Position numbers and translations under genes: made by a program
DNA from: Bombus terrestris
Lineage: Eukaryota; Arthropoda; Insecta; Hymenoptera; Apidae
Direction: 5' to 3'
Length of the DNA stretch: 64,000 nt
Assembly (NCBI RefSeq): GCF_910591885.1
Contig: NC_063277.1
Location: forward strand, 5,270,001-5,334,000
Part shown: one piece after another, positions 11,902 through 26,300 of the stretch
How the letters are laid out: every line of letters starts with the position of its first letter
Numbering within the stretch: the first letter of the stretch is position 1
Notes under the pieces: model-generated
Databases searched by the model: none
Told to the model about the DNA's origin: nothing
What the model saw: the letters and a program-made list of their open reading frames with translations, nothing else

Positions 11902-14121
11902 TATACGTTATAACGTAATACTATATAACGTTAAACGTTATGACGTCATACTATATAACGTTACACGTTGTATGGTAATAGTATATGACGTTATACGTTA
12001 TAACGTAATACTATATAGCGATACACGTTATATCGTAATAGTATATAATGCTATACGTTATAACGTAATACTGCATAACGTTAAACGATATAACGTCATA
12101 CTATATACCGTTACACGTTGTATGGTAACAGTATATGACGTTATACGTTACAGCGTAATACTATTTAACGTTATACGTTATAACGTAATACTATATAACA
12201 TTAAACGTTATGACGTCATACTATATAACGTTACATGTAGTATGGTAATAGTATATGACGTTATACGTTATAACGTGATACTATATAACGTTACACGTTT
12301 TATCGTAATAGTATATAACGTTACACGTTATATCGTAATGGTATATAACGTTATACGTTATAACGTAATACTATATAACGTCATACGTTACAACGTAATA
12401 CTATATAACGTTACACGTTGTATGGTAATAGTATATGACGTTATACGTTACAACGTAATACTATATAACGTCATACGTTACAACGTAATACTATATAACG
12501 TTACACGTTGTATGGTAATAGTATATGACGTTATACGTTATAACGTAATACTATATAACGCTATACGTTATAACGTAATACTATATAACGTTATATGTTT
12601 TATCGTAATACTACATAACGTTAAACGTTATAACGTCATACTACATAACGTTATACGTTATAACGTAATACTATATAACGTTACACGTTGTATGGTAATA
12701 GTATATGACGTTATACGTTATTACGTAATACTATATAACGTTACACGTTATATCGCAATAGTATATAACGTTATACGTTATAACGTAATACTACAGAACG
12801 TTAAACGTTACAACGTAATACTATATAACGTTACACGTTGTATGGTAATAGTATATGACGTTATACGTTATAACGTAATACTATATAACGCTATACGTTA
12901 TAACGTAATACTATATAACGTTATATGTTTTATCGTAATACTACATAACGTTAATGGTTATAACGTCATACTACATAACGTTAAACGTTATAACGTCATA
13001 CTATATAACGTTACCCGTTGTATGGTAATAGTACATAACGTTATACATTACAACGTAATACTATTTAACGTTATACGTTATAACATAATACTATATAACG
13101 TTACACGTAGTATGGTAATAGTATATGACGTTATACGTTATTACGTAATACTATATAACGTTACACGTTGTATGGTAATAGTATATGACGTTATACGTTA
13201 TAACGTAATACTATATAACGTCATACGTTACAACGTAATACTATATAACGTTACACGTTGTATGGTAATAGTATATGACGTTATACGTTATAACGTAATA
13301 CTATATAACGTTACACGTGGTACGGTAATAGTATATGACGTTATACGTTATAACGTAATACTATATAACGTCATACGTTACAACGTAATACTATATAACG
13401 TTACACGTTGTATGGTAATAGTATATGACGTTATACGTTATAACGTAATACTATATAACGTTACACGTGGTACGGTAATAGTATATGACGTTATACGTTA
13501 TAACGTAATACTATATAACGTCATACGTTACAACGTAATACTATATAACGTTACCCGTTGTATGGTAATAGTACATAACGTTATACATTACAACGTAATA
13601 CTATTTAACGTTATACGTTATAACATAATACTATATAACGTTACACGTAGTATGGTAATAGTATATGACGTTATACGTTATAACGTAATACTATATAACG
13701 TCATACGTTACAACGTAATACTATATAACGTTACACGTTGTATGGTAATAGTATATGACGTTATACGTTATAACGTAATACTATATAACGTTACACGTGG
13801 TACGGTAATAGTATATGACGTTATACGTTATAACGTAATACTATATAACGTCATACGTTACAACGTAATACTATATAACGTTACCCGTTGTATGGTAATA
13901 GTACATAACGTTATACATTACAACGTAATACTATTTAACGTTATACGTTATAACATAATACTATATAACGTTACACGTAGTATGGTAATAGTATATGACG
14001 TTATACGTTATAACGTAGTACTATATAACGTCATACGTTACAACGTAATACTATATAACGTTACACGTTGTATGGTAATAGTATATGACGTTATACGTTA
14101 TAACGTAATACTATATAACGT
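11902..14121 (+). repeat. 2,220-bp tandem unit, copy 2
   Basis: The second copy follows directly, with monomer order identical to 9682-11901. The junction falls at a monomer reading CGCTATACGTT near 11901, where sequence matching the end of an S block passes into the start of M3. The match ends near 14121. Such head-to-tail duplication of a whole number of monomers is the expected product of unequal exchange. The open frame crosses the junction without interruption because 2,220 is a multiple of 3. Confidence 0.85.
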
Positions 14122-14431
14122 TACACGTGGTATGGTAATAGTATATGACGTTATACGTTATAACGTAATACTATATAACGTCATACGTTACAACGTAATA
14201 CTATATAACGTTACACGTTGTATGGTAATAGTATATAACGTTATACGTTATATCGTAATAGTATATAACGTTATACGTTATATCGTAATAGTATATAACG
14301 TTATACGTTATAACGTAACACTACAGAACGTTAAACGTTATAACGTAATACTATAAATCGTTACACGCTGTATGGTAATAGTATAAGACGTTATACGTTA
14401 TAACGTAATACTATATAACGTTACACGTTGT
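14122..14431 (+). repeat. S/M3 tail with triple TATATCGTAATAG monomers
   Basis: The tail ends an S block and carries two successive monomers reading GTTATATCGTAATAG, then a CTACAGAACG monomer and an AAATCGTTACACGCTG monomer with an in-frame TAA. The same tail occurs near 22000-22100, 48480-48610 and 51000-51130, always just before an M1 module. Confidence 0.75.
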
Positions 14432-15601
14432 ATGGTAATAGTATATGACGTTATACGTTATAGCGTAATACTATATAACGTCATACGTTACAACGTAATA
14501 CTATATAACGTTACACGTTGCATAGTAGTATTATGTAACGTTATACGTTATAACGTAATACTATATAACGTTATATGTTTTAAGGTAACACTACATAACG
14601 TTAAACGTTATAACGTCATACTATGTAACGTTACACGTTGTATGGTAATAGTATATAACGATATACGTTACAACGTAATACTATTTAACGTTATACGTTA
14701 TAACGTAATACTATATAACGTTACACGTTGTATGGTAATAGTATATGACGTTATACGTTATTACGTAAGACTATATAACGTTACACGTTATATCGCAATA
14801 GTACATAACGTTATACGTTATAACGTAATACTACAGAACGTCAAACGTTATAACGTAATACTATATAACGTTACACGTTGTATGGTAATAGTATATGACG
14901 TTATACGTTATAACGTAATACTATATAACGCTATACGTTATAACGTAATACTATATAACGTTATATGTTTTATCGTAATACAACATAACGTTAAAGGTTA
15001 TAACGTCATACTACATAACGTTAAACGTTATAACGTCATACTATATAACGTTACCCGTTGTATGGTAATAGTACATAACGTTATACATTACAACGTAATA
15101 CTATTTAACGTTATACGTTATAACATAATACTATATAACGTTACACGTAGTATGGTAATAGTATATGACGTTATACGTTATAACGTAATACTATATAACG
15201 TCATACGTTACAACGTAATACTATATAACGTTACACGTTGTATGGTAATAGTATATGACGTTATACGTTATAACGTAATACTATATAACGTTACACGTGG
15301 TATGGTAATAGTATATGACGTTATACGTTATAACGTAATACTATATAACGTCATACGTTACAACGTAATACTATATAACGTTACACGTTGTATGGTAATA
15401 GTATATAACGTTATACGTTATATCGTAATAGTATATAACGTTATACGTTATAACGTAACACTACAGAACGTTAAACGTTATAACGTAATACTATATAACG
15501 GTACACGCTGTATGGTAATAGTATAAGACGTTATACGTTATAACGTAATACTATATAACGTCATACGTTACAACGTAATACTATATAACGTTACACGTTG
15601 C
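14432..15601 (+). repeat. M1 module copy
   Basis: This M1 copy starts with a GTTATAGCGTAATAC monomer, then passes through the GCATAGTAGTATTATG, TTTTAAGGTAACAC, CTACAGAACGTC and AATACAACATAACG markers. It ends at the GGTACACGCTG monomer at about 15498 and a GTATAAGACG stop. It matches 22172-23341 (offset 7,740) across its length with only scattered substitutions. Confidence 0.85.
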
Positions 15602-16741
15602 ATGGTAATAGTATATGACGTTATACGTTATTACGGACTACTATATAACGTTACACATTATATCGTAATACTATATAACGTTACCCGTTGTATGGTAATA
15701 GTACATAACAATACACGTTACAACGTTATACTATTTAACGTTATACGTTATAACGTAATACTATATAACATTAAACGTTATGACGTCATACTATATAACG
15801 TTACACGTTGTATGGTAATAGTATATGACGTTATACGTTATAACGTAATACTATATAACGTTACACGTTTTATCGTAATAGTATATAACGTTATACGTTA
15901 TAACGTAATACTATATAACGTCATACGTTACAACGTAATACTATATAACGTTACACGTTGTATGGTAATAGTATATAACGTTATACGTTATATCGTAATA
16001 GTATATAACGTTATACGTTATAACGTAACACTACAGAACGTTAAACGTTATAACGTAATACTATATAACGGTACACGCTGTATGGTAATAGTATAAGACG
16101 TTATACGTTATAACGTAATACTATATAACGTCATACGTTACAACGTAATACTATATAACGTTACACGTTGCATGGTAATAGTATATGACGTTATACGTTA
16201 TTACGGACTACTATATAACGTTACACATTATATCGTAATACTATATAACGTTACCCGTTGTATGGTAATAGTACATAACAATATACGTTACAACGTTATA
16301 CTATTTAACGTTATACGTTATAACGTAATACTATATAACATTAAACGTTATGACGTCATACTATATAACGTTACACGTTGTATGGTAATAGTATATGACG
16401 TTATACGTTATAACGTAATACTATATAACGTTACACGTTTTATCGTAATAGTATATAACGTTATACGTTATAACGTAATACTATATAACGTCATACGTTA
16501 CAACGTAATACTATATAACGTTACACGTTGTATGGTAATAGTATATAACGTTATACGTTATATCGTAATAGTATATAACGTTATACGTTATAACGTAACA
16601 CTACAGAACGTTAAACGTTATAACGTAATACTATATAACGGTACACGCTGTATGGTAATAGTATATGACGTTATACGTTATAACGTAATACTATATAGCG
16701 ATACACGTTATATCGTAATAGTATATAATGCTATACGTTAT
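15602..16741 (+). repeat. 570-bp tandem duplication of a shortened M2-M1 chimera
   Basis: The sequence from about 15390 is repeated 570 bp (19 monomers) further on, to about 16660. Each copy has the TTACGGACTA monomer (15632, 16202), a TGACGTCA monomer, and then jumps from the M2 TTTTATCGTAATAG monomer to the end of M1 with its GGTACACGCTG marker (16068, 16638). The jump removes most of M2 and M1, so an exchange between the modules was followed by duplication. One visible difference is ATACACG (15711) against ATATACG (16281). Confidence 0.82.
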
Positions 16742-17461
16742 AACGTAATACTGCATAACGTTAAACGATATAACGTCATACTATATACCGTTACACGTTG
16801 TATGGTAACAGTATATGACGTTATACGTTACAGCGTAATACTATTTAACGTTATACGTTATAACGTAATACTATATAACATTAAACGTTATGACGTCATA
16901 CTATATAACGTTACACGTAGTATGGTAATAGTATATGACGTTATACGTTATAACGTGATACTATATAACGTTACACGTTTTATCGTAATACTATATAACG
17001 TTACACGTTATATCGTAATGGTATATAACGTTATACGTTATAACGTAATACTATATAACGTCATACGTTACAACGTAATACTATATAACGTTACACGTTG
17101 TATGGTAATAGTATATGACGTTATACGTTATAACGTAATACTATATAACGTCATACGTTACAACGTAATACTATATAACGTTACACGTTGTATGGTAATA
17201 GTATATGACGTTACACGTTATAACGTAATACTATATAACGCTATATGTTTTATCGTAATACCACATAACGTTAAACGTTATAACGTCATACTATATAACG
17301 TTACACGTTGTATGGTAATAGTATATGACGTTATACGTTATTACGTAATACTATATAACGTTACACGTTACATCGCAATAGTATATAACGTAAATGATCA
17401 TAACGTCATACTACATAACGTTAAACGTTATAACGTCTGACTATATAACGTTACCCGTTGT
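16742..17461 (+). repeat. M3 partial copy ending in a TGATCA monomer
   Basis: The block continues M3 after the ATATAGCGATACACG monomer, with TGACGTCA at about 16891, and ends with CGTAAATGATCATAACG (TGATCA at 17395-17400) followed by a CGTCTGAC monomer that carries an in-frame TGA. The same ending occurs before the M1-type starts at 20102, 20822, 30148, 35513 and 40220. Confidence 0.78.
17395..17400. other. TGATCA-bearing marker monomer (six copies)
   Basis: The monomer CGTAAATGATCATAACG is unlike its neighbours and contains the only TGATCA sites I noticed in the window: 17395, 20035, 20755, 30081, 35446 and 40153. Each is followed within 40 bp by a CGTCTGAC monomer and then an M1-type start. 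Spacings of 5,365 and 4,707 bp between the last three match the higher-order repeat lengths. Confidence 0.85.
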
Positions 17462-18421
17462 ATGGTAATTGTATATGACGTTACACGTTATATCGTAATA
17501 CTATATAACGTTACACGTTGCATAGTAGTATTATGTAACGTTATACGTTATAACGTAATACTATATAACGTTATATGTTTTAAGGTAACACTACATAACG
17601 TTAAACGTTATAACGTCATACTATGTAACGTTACACGTTGTATGGTAATAGTATATAACGATATACATTACAACGTAATACTATTTAACGTTATACGTTA
17701 TAACGTAATACTATATAACGTTACACGTTGTATGGTAATAGTATATGACGTTATACGTTATTACGTAATACTATATAACGTTACACGTTATATCGCAATA
17801 GTATATAACGTTATACGTTATAACGTAATACTACAGAACGTCAAACGTTATAACGTAATACTATATAACGTTACACGTTGTATGGTAATAGTATATGACG
17901 TTATACGTTATAACGTAATACTATATAACGCTATACGTTATAACGTAATACTATATAACGTTACACGTTGTATGGTAATAGTATATGACGTTATACGTTA
18001 TAACGTAATACTATATAACGTCATACGTTACAACGTAATACTATATAACGTTACACGTTGTATGGTAATAGTATATGACGTTATACGTTATAACGTAATA
18101 CTATATAACGTTACACGTGGTATGGTAATAGTATATGACGTTATACGTTATAACGTAATACTATATAACGTCATACGTTACAACGTAATACTATATAACG
18201 TTACACGTTGTATGGTAATAGTATATAACGTTTTACGTTATATCGTAATAGTATATAACGTTATACGTTATAACGTAACACTACAGAACGTTAAACGTTA
18301 TAACGTAATACTATATAACGGTACACGCTGTATGGTATTAGTATAAGACGTTATACGTTATAACGTAATACTATATAACGTCATACGTTACAACGTAATA
18401 CTATATAACGTTACACGTTGT
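17462..18421 (+). repeat. M1 module copy with 180-bp internal deletion
   Basis: This copy starts with GTATATGACGTTACACG like the M1 modules inside the 4.7-kb repeats, but the 885-bp open stretch is 180 bp shorter than at 30148. The missing six monomers lie after about 17950, where a TATGTTTTATCG monomer would be expected. It ends with the GGTACACGCTG marker at about 18318. Confidence 0.8.
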
Positions 18422-20101
18422 ATGGTAATAGTATATGACGTTATACGTTATTACGGACTACTATATAACGTTACACATTATATCGTAATACTATATAACG
18501 TTACCCGTTGTATGGTAATAGTACATAACAATATACGTTACAACGTTATACTATTTAACGTTATACGTTATAACGTAATACTATATAACATTAAACGTTA
18601 TGACGTCATACTATATAACGTTACACGTTGTATGGTAATAGTATATGACGTTATACGTTATAACGTAATACTATATAACGTTACACGTTTTATCGTAATA
18701 GTATATAACGTTACACGTTATAACGTAAAACTACATAACGATAAACGTTATAACGACATACTATATGAAGTTGCACGTTGTATGGTAATAGTATATAACG
18801 ATATACGTTACAACGTAATACTATTTATCGTTATACGTTATAACGTAATACTATATAACGTTACACGTTATATCGTAATAGTATATAACGTTATACGTTA
18901 TAACCTAATACTACAGAACGTTAAACGTTATAACGTAATACTATACAACGTTACACGTTGTATGGTAATAGTATATGACGATATACGTTATAACGTAATA
19001 CTCTATAACGTTACACGTTGTATGGTAATAGTATATGACGTTATACGTTATAACGTAATACTATATAACGATACACGTTATATCGTAATAGTATATAACG
19101 TTATACGTTATAACGTAATACTACATAACGTTAAACGATATAGCGTCATACTATATAACGTTACACGTTGTATGGTAATACTATATGACGTTATACGTTA
19201 CAACGTAATACTATTTAACGTTATACGTTATAACGTAATACTATATAACGCTAAACGTTATGACGTCATACTATATAACGTTACACGTTGTATGGTAATA
19301 GTATATGACGTTATACGTTATAACGTAATACTATATAGCGATACACGTTATATCGTAATAGTATATAATGCTATACGTTATAACGTAATACTGCATAACG
19401 TTAAACGATATAACGTCATACTATATACCGTTACACGTTGTATGGTAACAGTATATGACGTTATACGTTACAGCGTAATACTATTTAACGTTATACGTTA
19501 TAACGTAATACTATATAACATTAAACGTTATGACGTCATACTATATAACGTTACACGTAGTATGGTAATAGTATATGACGTTATACGTTATAACGTGATA
19601 CTATATAACGTTACACGTTTTATCGTAATAGTATATAACGTTACACGTTATATCGTAATGGTATATAACGTTATACGTTATAACGTAATACTATATAACG
19701 TCATACGTTACAACGTAATACTATATAACGTTACACGTTGTATGGTAATAGTATATGACGTTATACGTTATAACGTAATACTATATAACGTCATACGTTA
19801 CAACGTAATACTATATAACGTTACACGTTGTATGGTAATAGTATATGACGTTACACGTTATAACGTAATACTATATAACGCTATATGTTTTATCGTAATA
19901 CCACATAACGTTAAACGTTATAACGTCATACTATATAACGTTACACGTTGTATGGTAATAGTATATGACGTTATACGTTATTACGTAATACTATATAACG
20001 TTACACGTTATATCGCAATAGTATATAACGTAAATGATCATAACGTCATACTACATAACGTTAAACGTTATAACGTCTGACTATATAACGTTACCCGTTG
20101 T
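18422..20101 (+). repeat. M2 plus M3, ending in a TGATCA monomer
   Basis: This is a full-length M2 followed by M3 in the order seen at 8897, without the 15-bp deletion, so it serves as the intact reference for that region. TGACGTCA monomers are at 18601, 19261 and 19531. It ends with TGATCA at 20035-20040. It repeats at 23342 with an offset of 4,920 bp over about the first 1.3 kb. Confidence 0.83.
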
Positions 20102-20821
20102 ATGGTAATTGTATATGGCGTTACACGTTATATCGTAATACTATATAACGTTACACGTTGCATAGTAGTATTATGTAACGTTATACGTTATAACGTAATA
20201 CTATATAACGTTATATGTTTTAAGGTAACACTACATAACGTTAAACGTTATAACGTCATACTATGTAACGTTACACGTTGTATGGTAATAGTATATAACG
20301 ATATACATTACAACGTAATACTATTTAACGTTATACGTTATAACGTAATACTATATAACGTTACACGTTGTATGGTAATAGTATATGACGTTATACGTTA
20401 TTACGTAATACTATATAACGTTACACGTTATATCGCAATAGTATATAACGTTATACGTTATAACGTAATACTACAGAACGTCAAACGTTATAACGTAATA
20501 CTATATAACGTTACACGTTGTATGGTAATAGTATATGACGTTATACGTTATAACGTAATACTATATAACGCTATACGTTATAACGTAATACTATATAACG
20601 TTATATGTTTTATCGTAATACAACATAACGTTAAAGGTTATAACGTCATACTACATAACGTTACACGTTGTATGGTAATAGTATATGACGTTATACGTTA
20701 TTACGTAATACTATATAACGTTACACGTTATATCGCAATAGTATATAACGTAAATGATCATAACGTCATACTACATAACGTTAAACGTTATAACGTCTGA
20801 CTATATAACGTTACCCGTTGT
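20102..20821 (+). repeat. 720-bp chimeric unit
   Basis: The unit starts as M1 (GCATAGTAGTATTATG, TTTTAAGGTAACAC, CTACAGAACGTC, ACAACATAACG). At about 20655-20665 it jumps from a CTACATAACGTTA monomer directly into the M3 tail with TGATCA at 20755-20760. The next M1 start, at 20822, lies 720 bp (24 monomers) after this one. It looks like an unequal-exchange product between an M1 and the end of M3. Confidence 0.8.
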
Positions 20822-22171
20822 ATGGTAATTGTATATGACGTTACACGTTATATCGTAATACTATATAACGTTACACGTTGCATAGTAGTATTATGTAACG
20901 TTATACGTTATAACGTAATACTATATAACGTTATATGTTTTAAGGTAACACTACATAACGTTAAACGTTATAACGTCATACTATGTAACGTTACACGTTG
21001 TATGGTAATAGTATATAACGATATACATTACAACGTAATACTATTTAACGTTATACGTTATAACATAATACTATATAACGTTACACGTAGTATGGTAATA
21101 GTATATGACGTTATACGTTATTACGTAATACTATATAACGTTACACGTTGTATGGTAATAGTATATGACGTTATACGTTATAACGTAATACTATATAACG
21201 TTATACGTTATAACATAATACTATATAACGTTACACGTAGTATGGTAATAGTATATGACGTTATACGTTATAACGTAATACTATATAACGTCATACGTTA
21301 CAACGTAATACTATATAACGTTACACGTTGTATGGTAATAGTATATGACGTTATACGTTATAACGTAATACTATATAACGTTACACGTGGTACGGTAATA
21401 GTATATGACGTTATACGTTATAACGTAATACTATATAACGTCATACGTTACAACGTAATACTATATAACGTTACACGTTGTATGGTAATAGTATATGACG
21501 TTATACGTTATAACGTAATACTATATAACGTTACACGTGGTACGGTAATAGTATATGACGTTATACGTTATAACGTAATACTATATAACGTCATACGTTA
21601 CAACGTAATACTATATAACGTTACCCGTTGTATGGTAATAGTACATAACGTTATACATTACAACGTAATACTATTTAACGTTATACGTTATAACATAATA
21701 CTATATAACGTTACACGTAGTATGGTAATAGTATATGACGTTATACGTTATAACGTAGTACTATATAACGTCATACGTTACAACGTAATACTATATAACG
21801 TTACACGTTGTATGGTAATAGTATATGACGTTATACGTTATAACGTAATACTATATAACGTTACACGTGGTATGGTAATAGTATATGACGTTATACGTTA
21901 TAACGTAATACTATATAACGTCATACGTTACAACGTAATACTATATAACGTTACACGTTGTATGGTAATAGTATATAACGTTATACGTTATATCGTAATA
22001 GTATATAACGTTATACGTTATATCGTAATAGTATATAACGTTATACGTTATAACGTAACACTACAGAACGTTAAACGTTATAACGTAATACTATAAATCG
22101 TTACACGCTGTATGGTAATAGTATAAGACGTTATACGTTATAACGTAATACTATATAACGTCACACGTTGT
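20822..22171 (+). repeat. M1 head joined to an S block
   Basis: The M1 head runs to about 21060 and then passes directly into S-type monomers with AACATAATAC, followed by 150-bp pentamers marked GTGGTACGG and GTGGTATGG. It ends with the same double TATATCGTAATAG tail and AAATCGTTACACGCTG stop monomer as at 14220-14360. Confidence 0.8.
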
Positions 22172-23341
22172 ATGGTAATAGTATATGACGTTATACGTTA
22201 TAGCGTAATACTATATAACGTCATACGTTACAACGTAATACTATATAACGTTACACGTTGCATAGTAGTATTATGTAACGTTATACGTTATAACGTAATA
22301 CTATATAACGTTATATGTTTTAAGGTAACACTACATAACGTTAAACGTTATAACGTCATACTATGTAACGTTACACGTTGTATGGTAATAGTATATAACG
22401 ATATACATTACAACGTAATACTATTTAACGTTATACGTTATAACGTAATACTATATAACGTTACACGTTGTATGGTAATAGTATATGACGTTATACGTTA
22501 TTACGTAATACTATATAACGTTACACGTTATATCGCAATAGTATATAACGTTATACGTTATAACGTAATACTACAGAACGTCAAACGTTATAACGTAATA
22601 CTATATAACGTTACACGTTGTATGGTAATAGTATATGACGTTATACGTTATAACGTAATACTATATAACGCTATACGTTATAACGTAATACTATATAACG
22701 TTATATGTTTTATCGTAATACAACATAACGTTAAAGGTTATAACGTCATACTACATAACGTTAAACGTTATAACGTCATACTATATAACGTTACCCGTTG
22801 TATGGTAATAGTACATAACGTTATACATTACAACGTAATACTATTTAACGTTATACGTTATAACATAATACTATATAACGTTACACGTAGTATGGTAATA
22901 GTATGTGACGTTATACGTTATAACGTAATACTATATAACGTCATACGTTACAACGTAATACTATATAACGTTACACGTTGTATGGTAATAGTATATGACG
23001 TTATACGTTATAACGTAATACTATATAACGTTACACGTGGTATGGTAATAGTATATGACGTTATACGTTATAACGTAATACTATATAACGTCATACGTTA
23101 CAACGTAATACTATATAACGTTACACGTTGTATGGTAATAGTATATAACGTTATACGTTATATCGTAATAGTATATAACGTTATACGTTATAACGTAACA
23201 CTACAGAACGTTAAACGTTATAACGTAATACTATATAACGGTACACGCTGTATGGTAATATTATAAGACGTTATACGTTATAACGTAATACTATATAACG
23301 TCATACGTTACAACGTAATACTATATAACGTTACACGTTGC
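22172..23341 (+). repeat. M1 module copy
   Basis: This is a near-identical partner of 14432-15601. Small private differences include GTATGTGACG at about 22901 and a TATGGTAATATTATAAGACG ending at about 23250. The GGTACACGCTG marker is at about 23238. Confidence 0.85.
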
Positions 23342-26300
23342 ATGGTAATAGTATATGACGTTATACGTTATTACGGACTACTATATAACGTTACACATTA
23401 TATCGTAATACTATATAACGTTACCCGTTGTATGGTAATAGTACATAACAATATACGTTACAACGTTATACTATTTAACGTTATACGTTATAACGTAATA
23501 CTATATAACATTAAACGTTATGACGTCATACTATATAACGTTACACGTTGTATGGTAATAGTATATGACGTTATACGTTATAACGTAATACTATATAACG
23601 TTACACGTTTTATCGTAATAGTATATAACGTTACACGTTATAACGTAAAACTACATAACGAGAAACGTTATAACGACATACTATATGAAGTTGCACGTTG
23701 TATGGTAATAGTATATAACGATATACGTTACAACGTAATACTATTTATCGTTATACGTTATAACGTAATACTATATAACGTTACACGTTATATCGTAATA
23801 GTATATAACGTTATACGTTATAACCTAATACTACAGAACGTTAAACGTTATAACGTAATACTATACAACGTTACACGTTGTATGGTAATAGTATATGACG
23901 ATATACGTTATAACGTAATACTCTATAACGTTACACGTTGTATGGTAATAGTATATGACGTTATACGTTATAACGTAATACTATATAACGATACACGTTA
24001 TATCGTAATAGTATATAACGTTATACGTTATAACGTAATACTACATAACGTTAAACGATATAGCGTCATACTATATAACGTTACACGTTGTATGGTAATA
24101 CTATATGACGTTATACGTTACAACGTAATACTATTTAACGTTATACGTTATAACGTAATACTATATAACGTTAAACGTTATGACGTCATACTATATAACG
24201 TTACACGTTGTATGGTAATAGTATATGACGTTATACGTTATAACGTAATACTATATAGCGATACACGTTATGTCGTAATAGTATATAATGCTATACGTTA
24301 TAACGTAATACTGCATAACGTTAAACGATATAACGTCATACTATATACCGTTACACGTTGTATGGTAACAGTATATGACGTTATACGTTACAACGTAATA
24401 CTATTTAACGTTATACGTTATAACGTAATACTATATAACGTTAAACGTTATGACGTCATACTATATAACGTTACACGTTGTATGGTAATAGTATATGACT
24501 TTATACGTTATAACGTAATACTATATAGCGATACACGTTATATCGTAATAGTATATAATGTTATACGTTATAACGTAATACTGCATAACGTTAAACGATA
24601 TAACGTCATACTATATAACGTTACACGTTGTATGGTAACAGTATATGATGTTATACGTTACAGCGTAATACTATTTAACGTTATACGTTATAACGTAATA
24701 CTATATAACATTAAACGTTATGACGTCATACTATATAACGTTACACGTAGTATGGTAATAGTATATGACGTTATACGTTATAACGTGATACTATATAACG
24801 TTACACGTTTTATCGTAATAGTATATAACGTTACACGTTATATCGTAATGGTATATAACGTTATACGTTATAACGTAATACTATATAACGTCATACGTTA
24901 CAACGTAATACTATATAACGTTACACGTTGTATGGTAATAGTATATGACGTTATACGTTATAACGTAATACTATTTAACGTCATACGTTACAACGTAATA
25001 CTATATAACGTTACACGTTGTATGGTAATAGTATATGACGTTATACGTTATAACGTAATACCTTATAACGCTATACGTTATAACGTAATACCATATAACG
25101 TTAAATGTTTTATCGTAATACTACATGACGTTAAAGGTTATAACGTCATACTACATAACGTTATACGTTATAACGTAATACTATATAACGTTACACGTTG
25201 TATGGTAATAGTATATGACGTTATACGTTATTACGTAATACTATATAACGTTACACGTTATATCGCAATAGTATATAACGTTATACGTTATAACGTAATA
25301 CTACATAACGTTAAACGTTATAACGTAATACTGTATAACGTTACACGTTGTATGATAATTGTATATGACGTTATACGTTGTAACGTAATACTATATAACG
25401 TTATACGTTATAACGTAATACTATATAACGTTATATGTTTTATCGTAATACTACATAACGTTAAACGTTATAACGTCATACTACATAACGTTAAACGTTA
25501 TAACGTCATACTATATAACGTTACCCGTTGTATGGTAATAGTACATAACGTTATACATTACAACGTAATACTATTTAACGTTATACGTTATAACATAATA
25601 CTATATAACGTTACACGTAGTATGGTAATAGTATATGACGTTATACGTTATAACGTAATACTATATAACGTCATACGTTACAACGTAATACTATATAACG
25701 TTACACGTTGTATGGTAATAGTATATGACGTTATACGTTATAACGTAATACTATATAACGTTACACGTGGTATGGTAATAGTATAAGACGTTATACGTTA
25801 TAACGTAATACTATATAACGTCATACGTTACAACGTAATACTATTTAACGTTATACGTTATAACATAATACTATATAACGTTACACGTAGTATGGTAATA
25901 GTATATGACGTTATACGTTATAACGTAATACTATATAACGTCATACGTTACAACGTAATACTATATAACGTTACACGTTGTATGGTAATAGTATATGACG
26001 TTATACGTTATAACGTAATACTATATAACGTTATACGTTATAACATAATACTATATAACGTTACACGTAGTATGGTAATAGTATATGACGTTATACGTTA
26101 TAACGTAATACTATATAACGTCATACGTTACAACGTAATACTATATAACGTTACACGTTGTATGGTAATAGTATATGACGTTATACGTTATAACGTAATA
26201 CTATATAACGTTACACGTGGTATGGTAATAGTATATGACGTTATACGTTATAACGTAATACTATATAACGTCATACGTTACAACGTCATACTATATAACG

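Noticed and set aside
8897..14356. Giant protein-coding gene (1,819 codons), and similar open frames at 44510-48604, 54740-58567, 41570-44434, 23342-25786 and elsewhere
   Set aside because: All are the same decapeptide frame of a 30-bp repeat. The other two forward frames and all three reverse frames hit a stop in every consensus monomer, so an open plus-strand frame is expected by period alone. Starts fall on the TATGG of A-type monomers wherever the previous stop happens to lie. Stops and frameshifts are amplified with modules, and amino acid changes are unconstrained.
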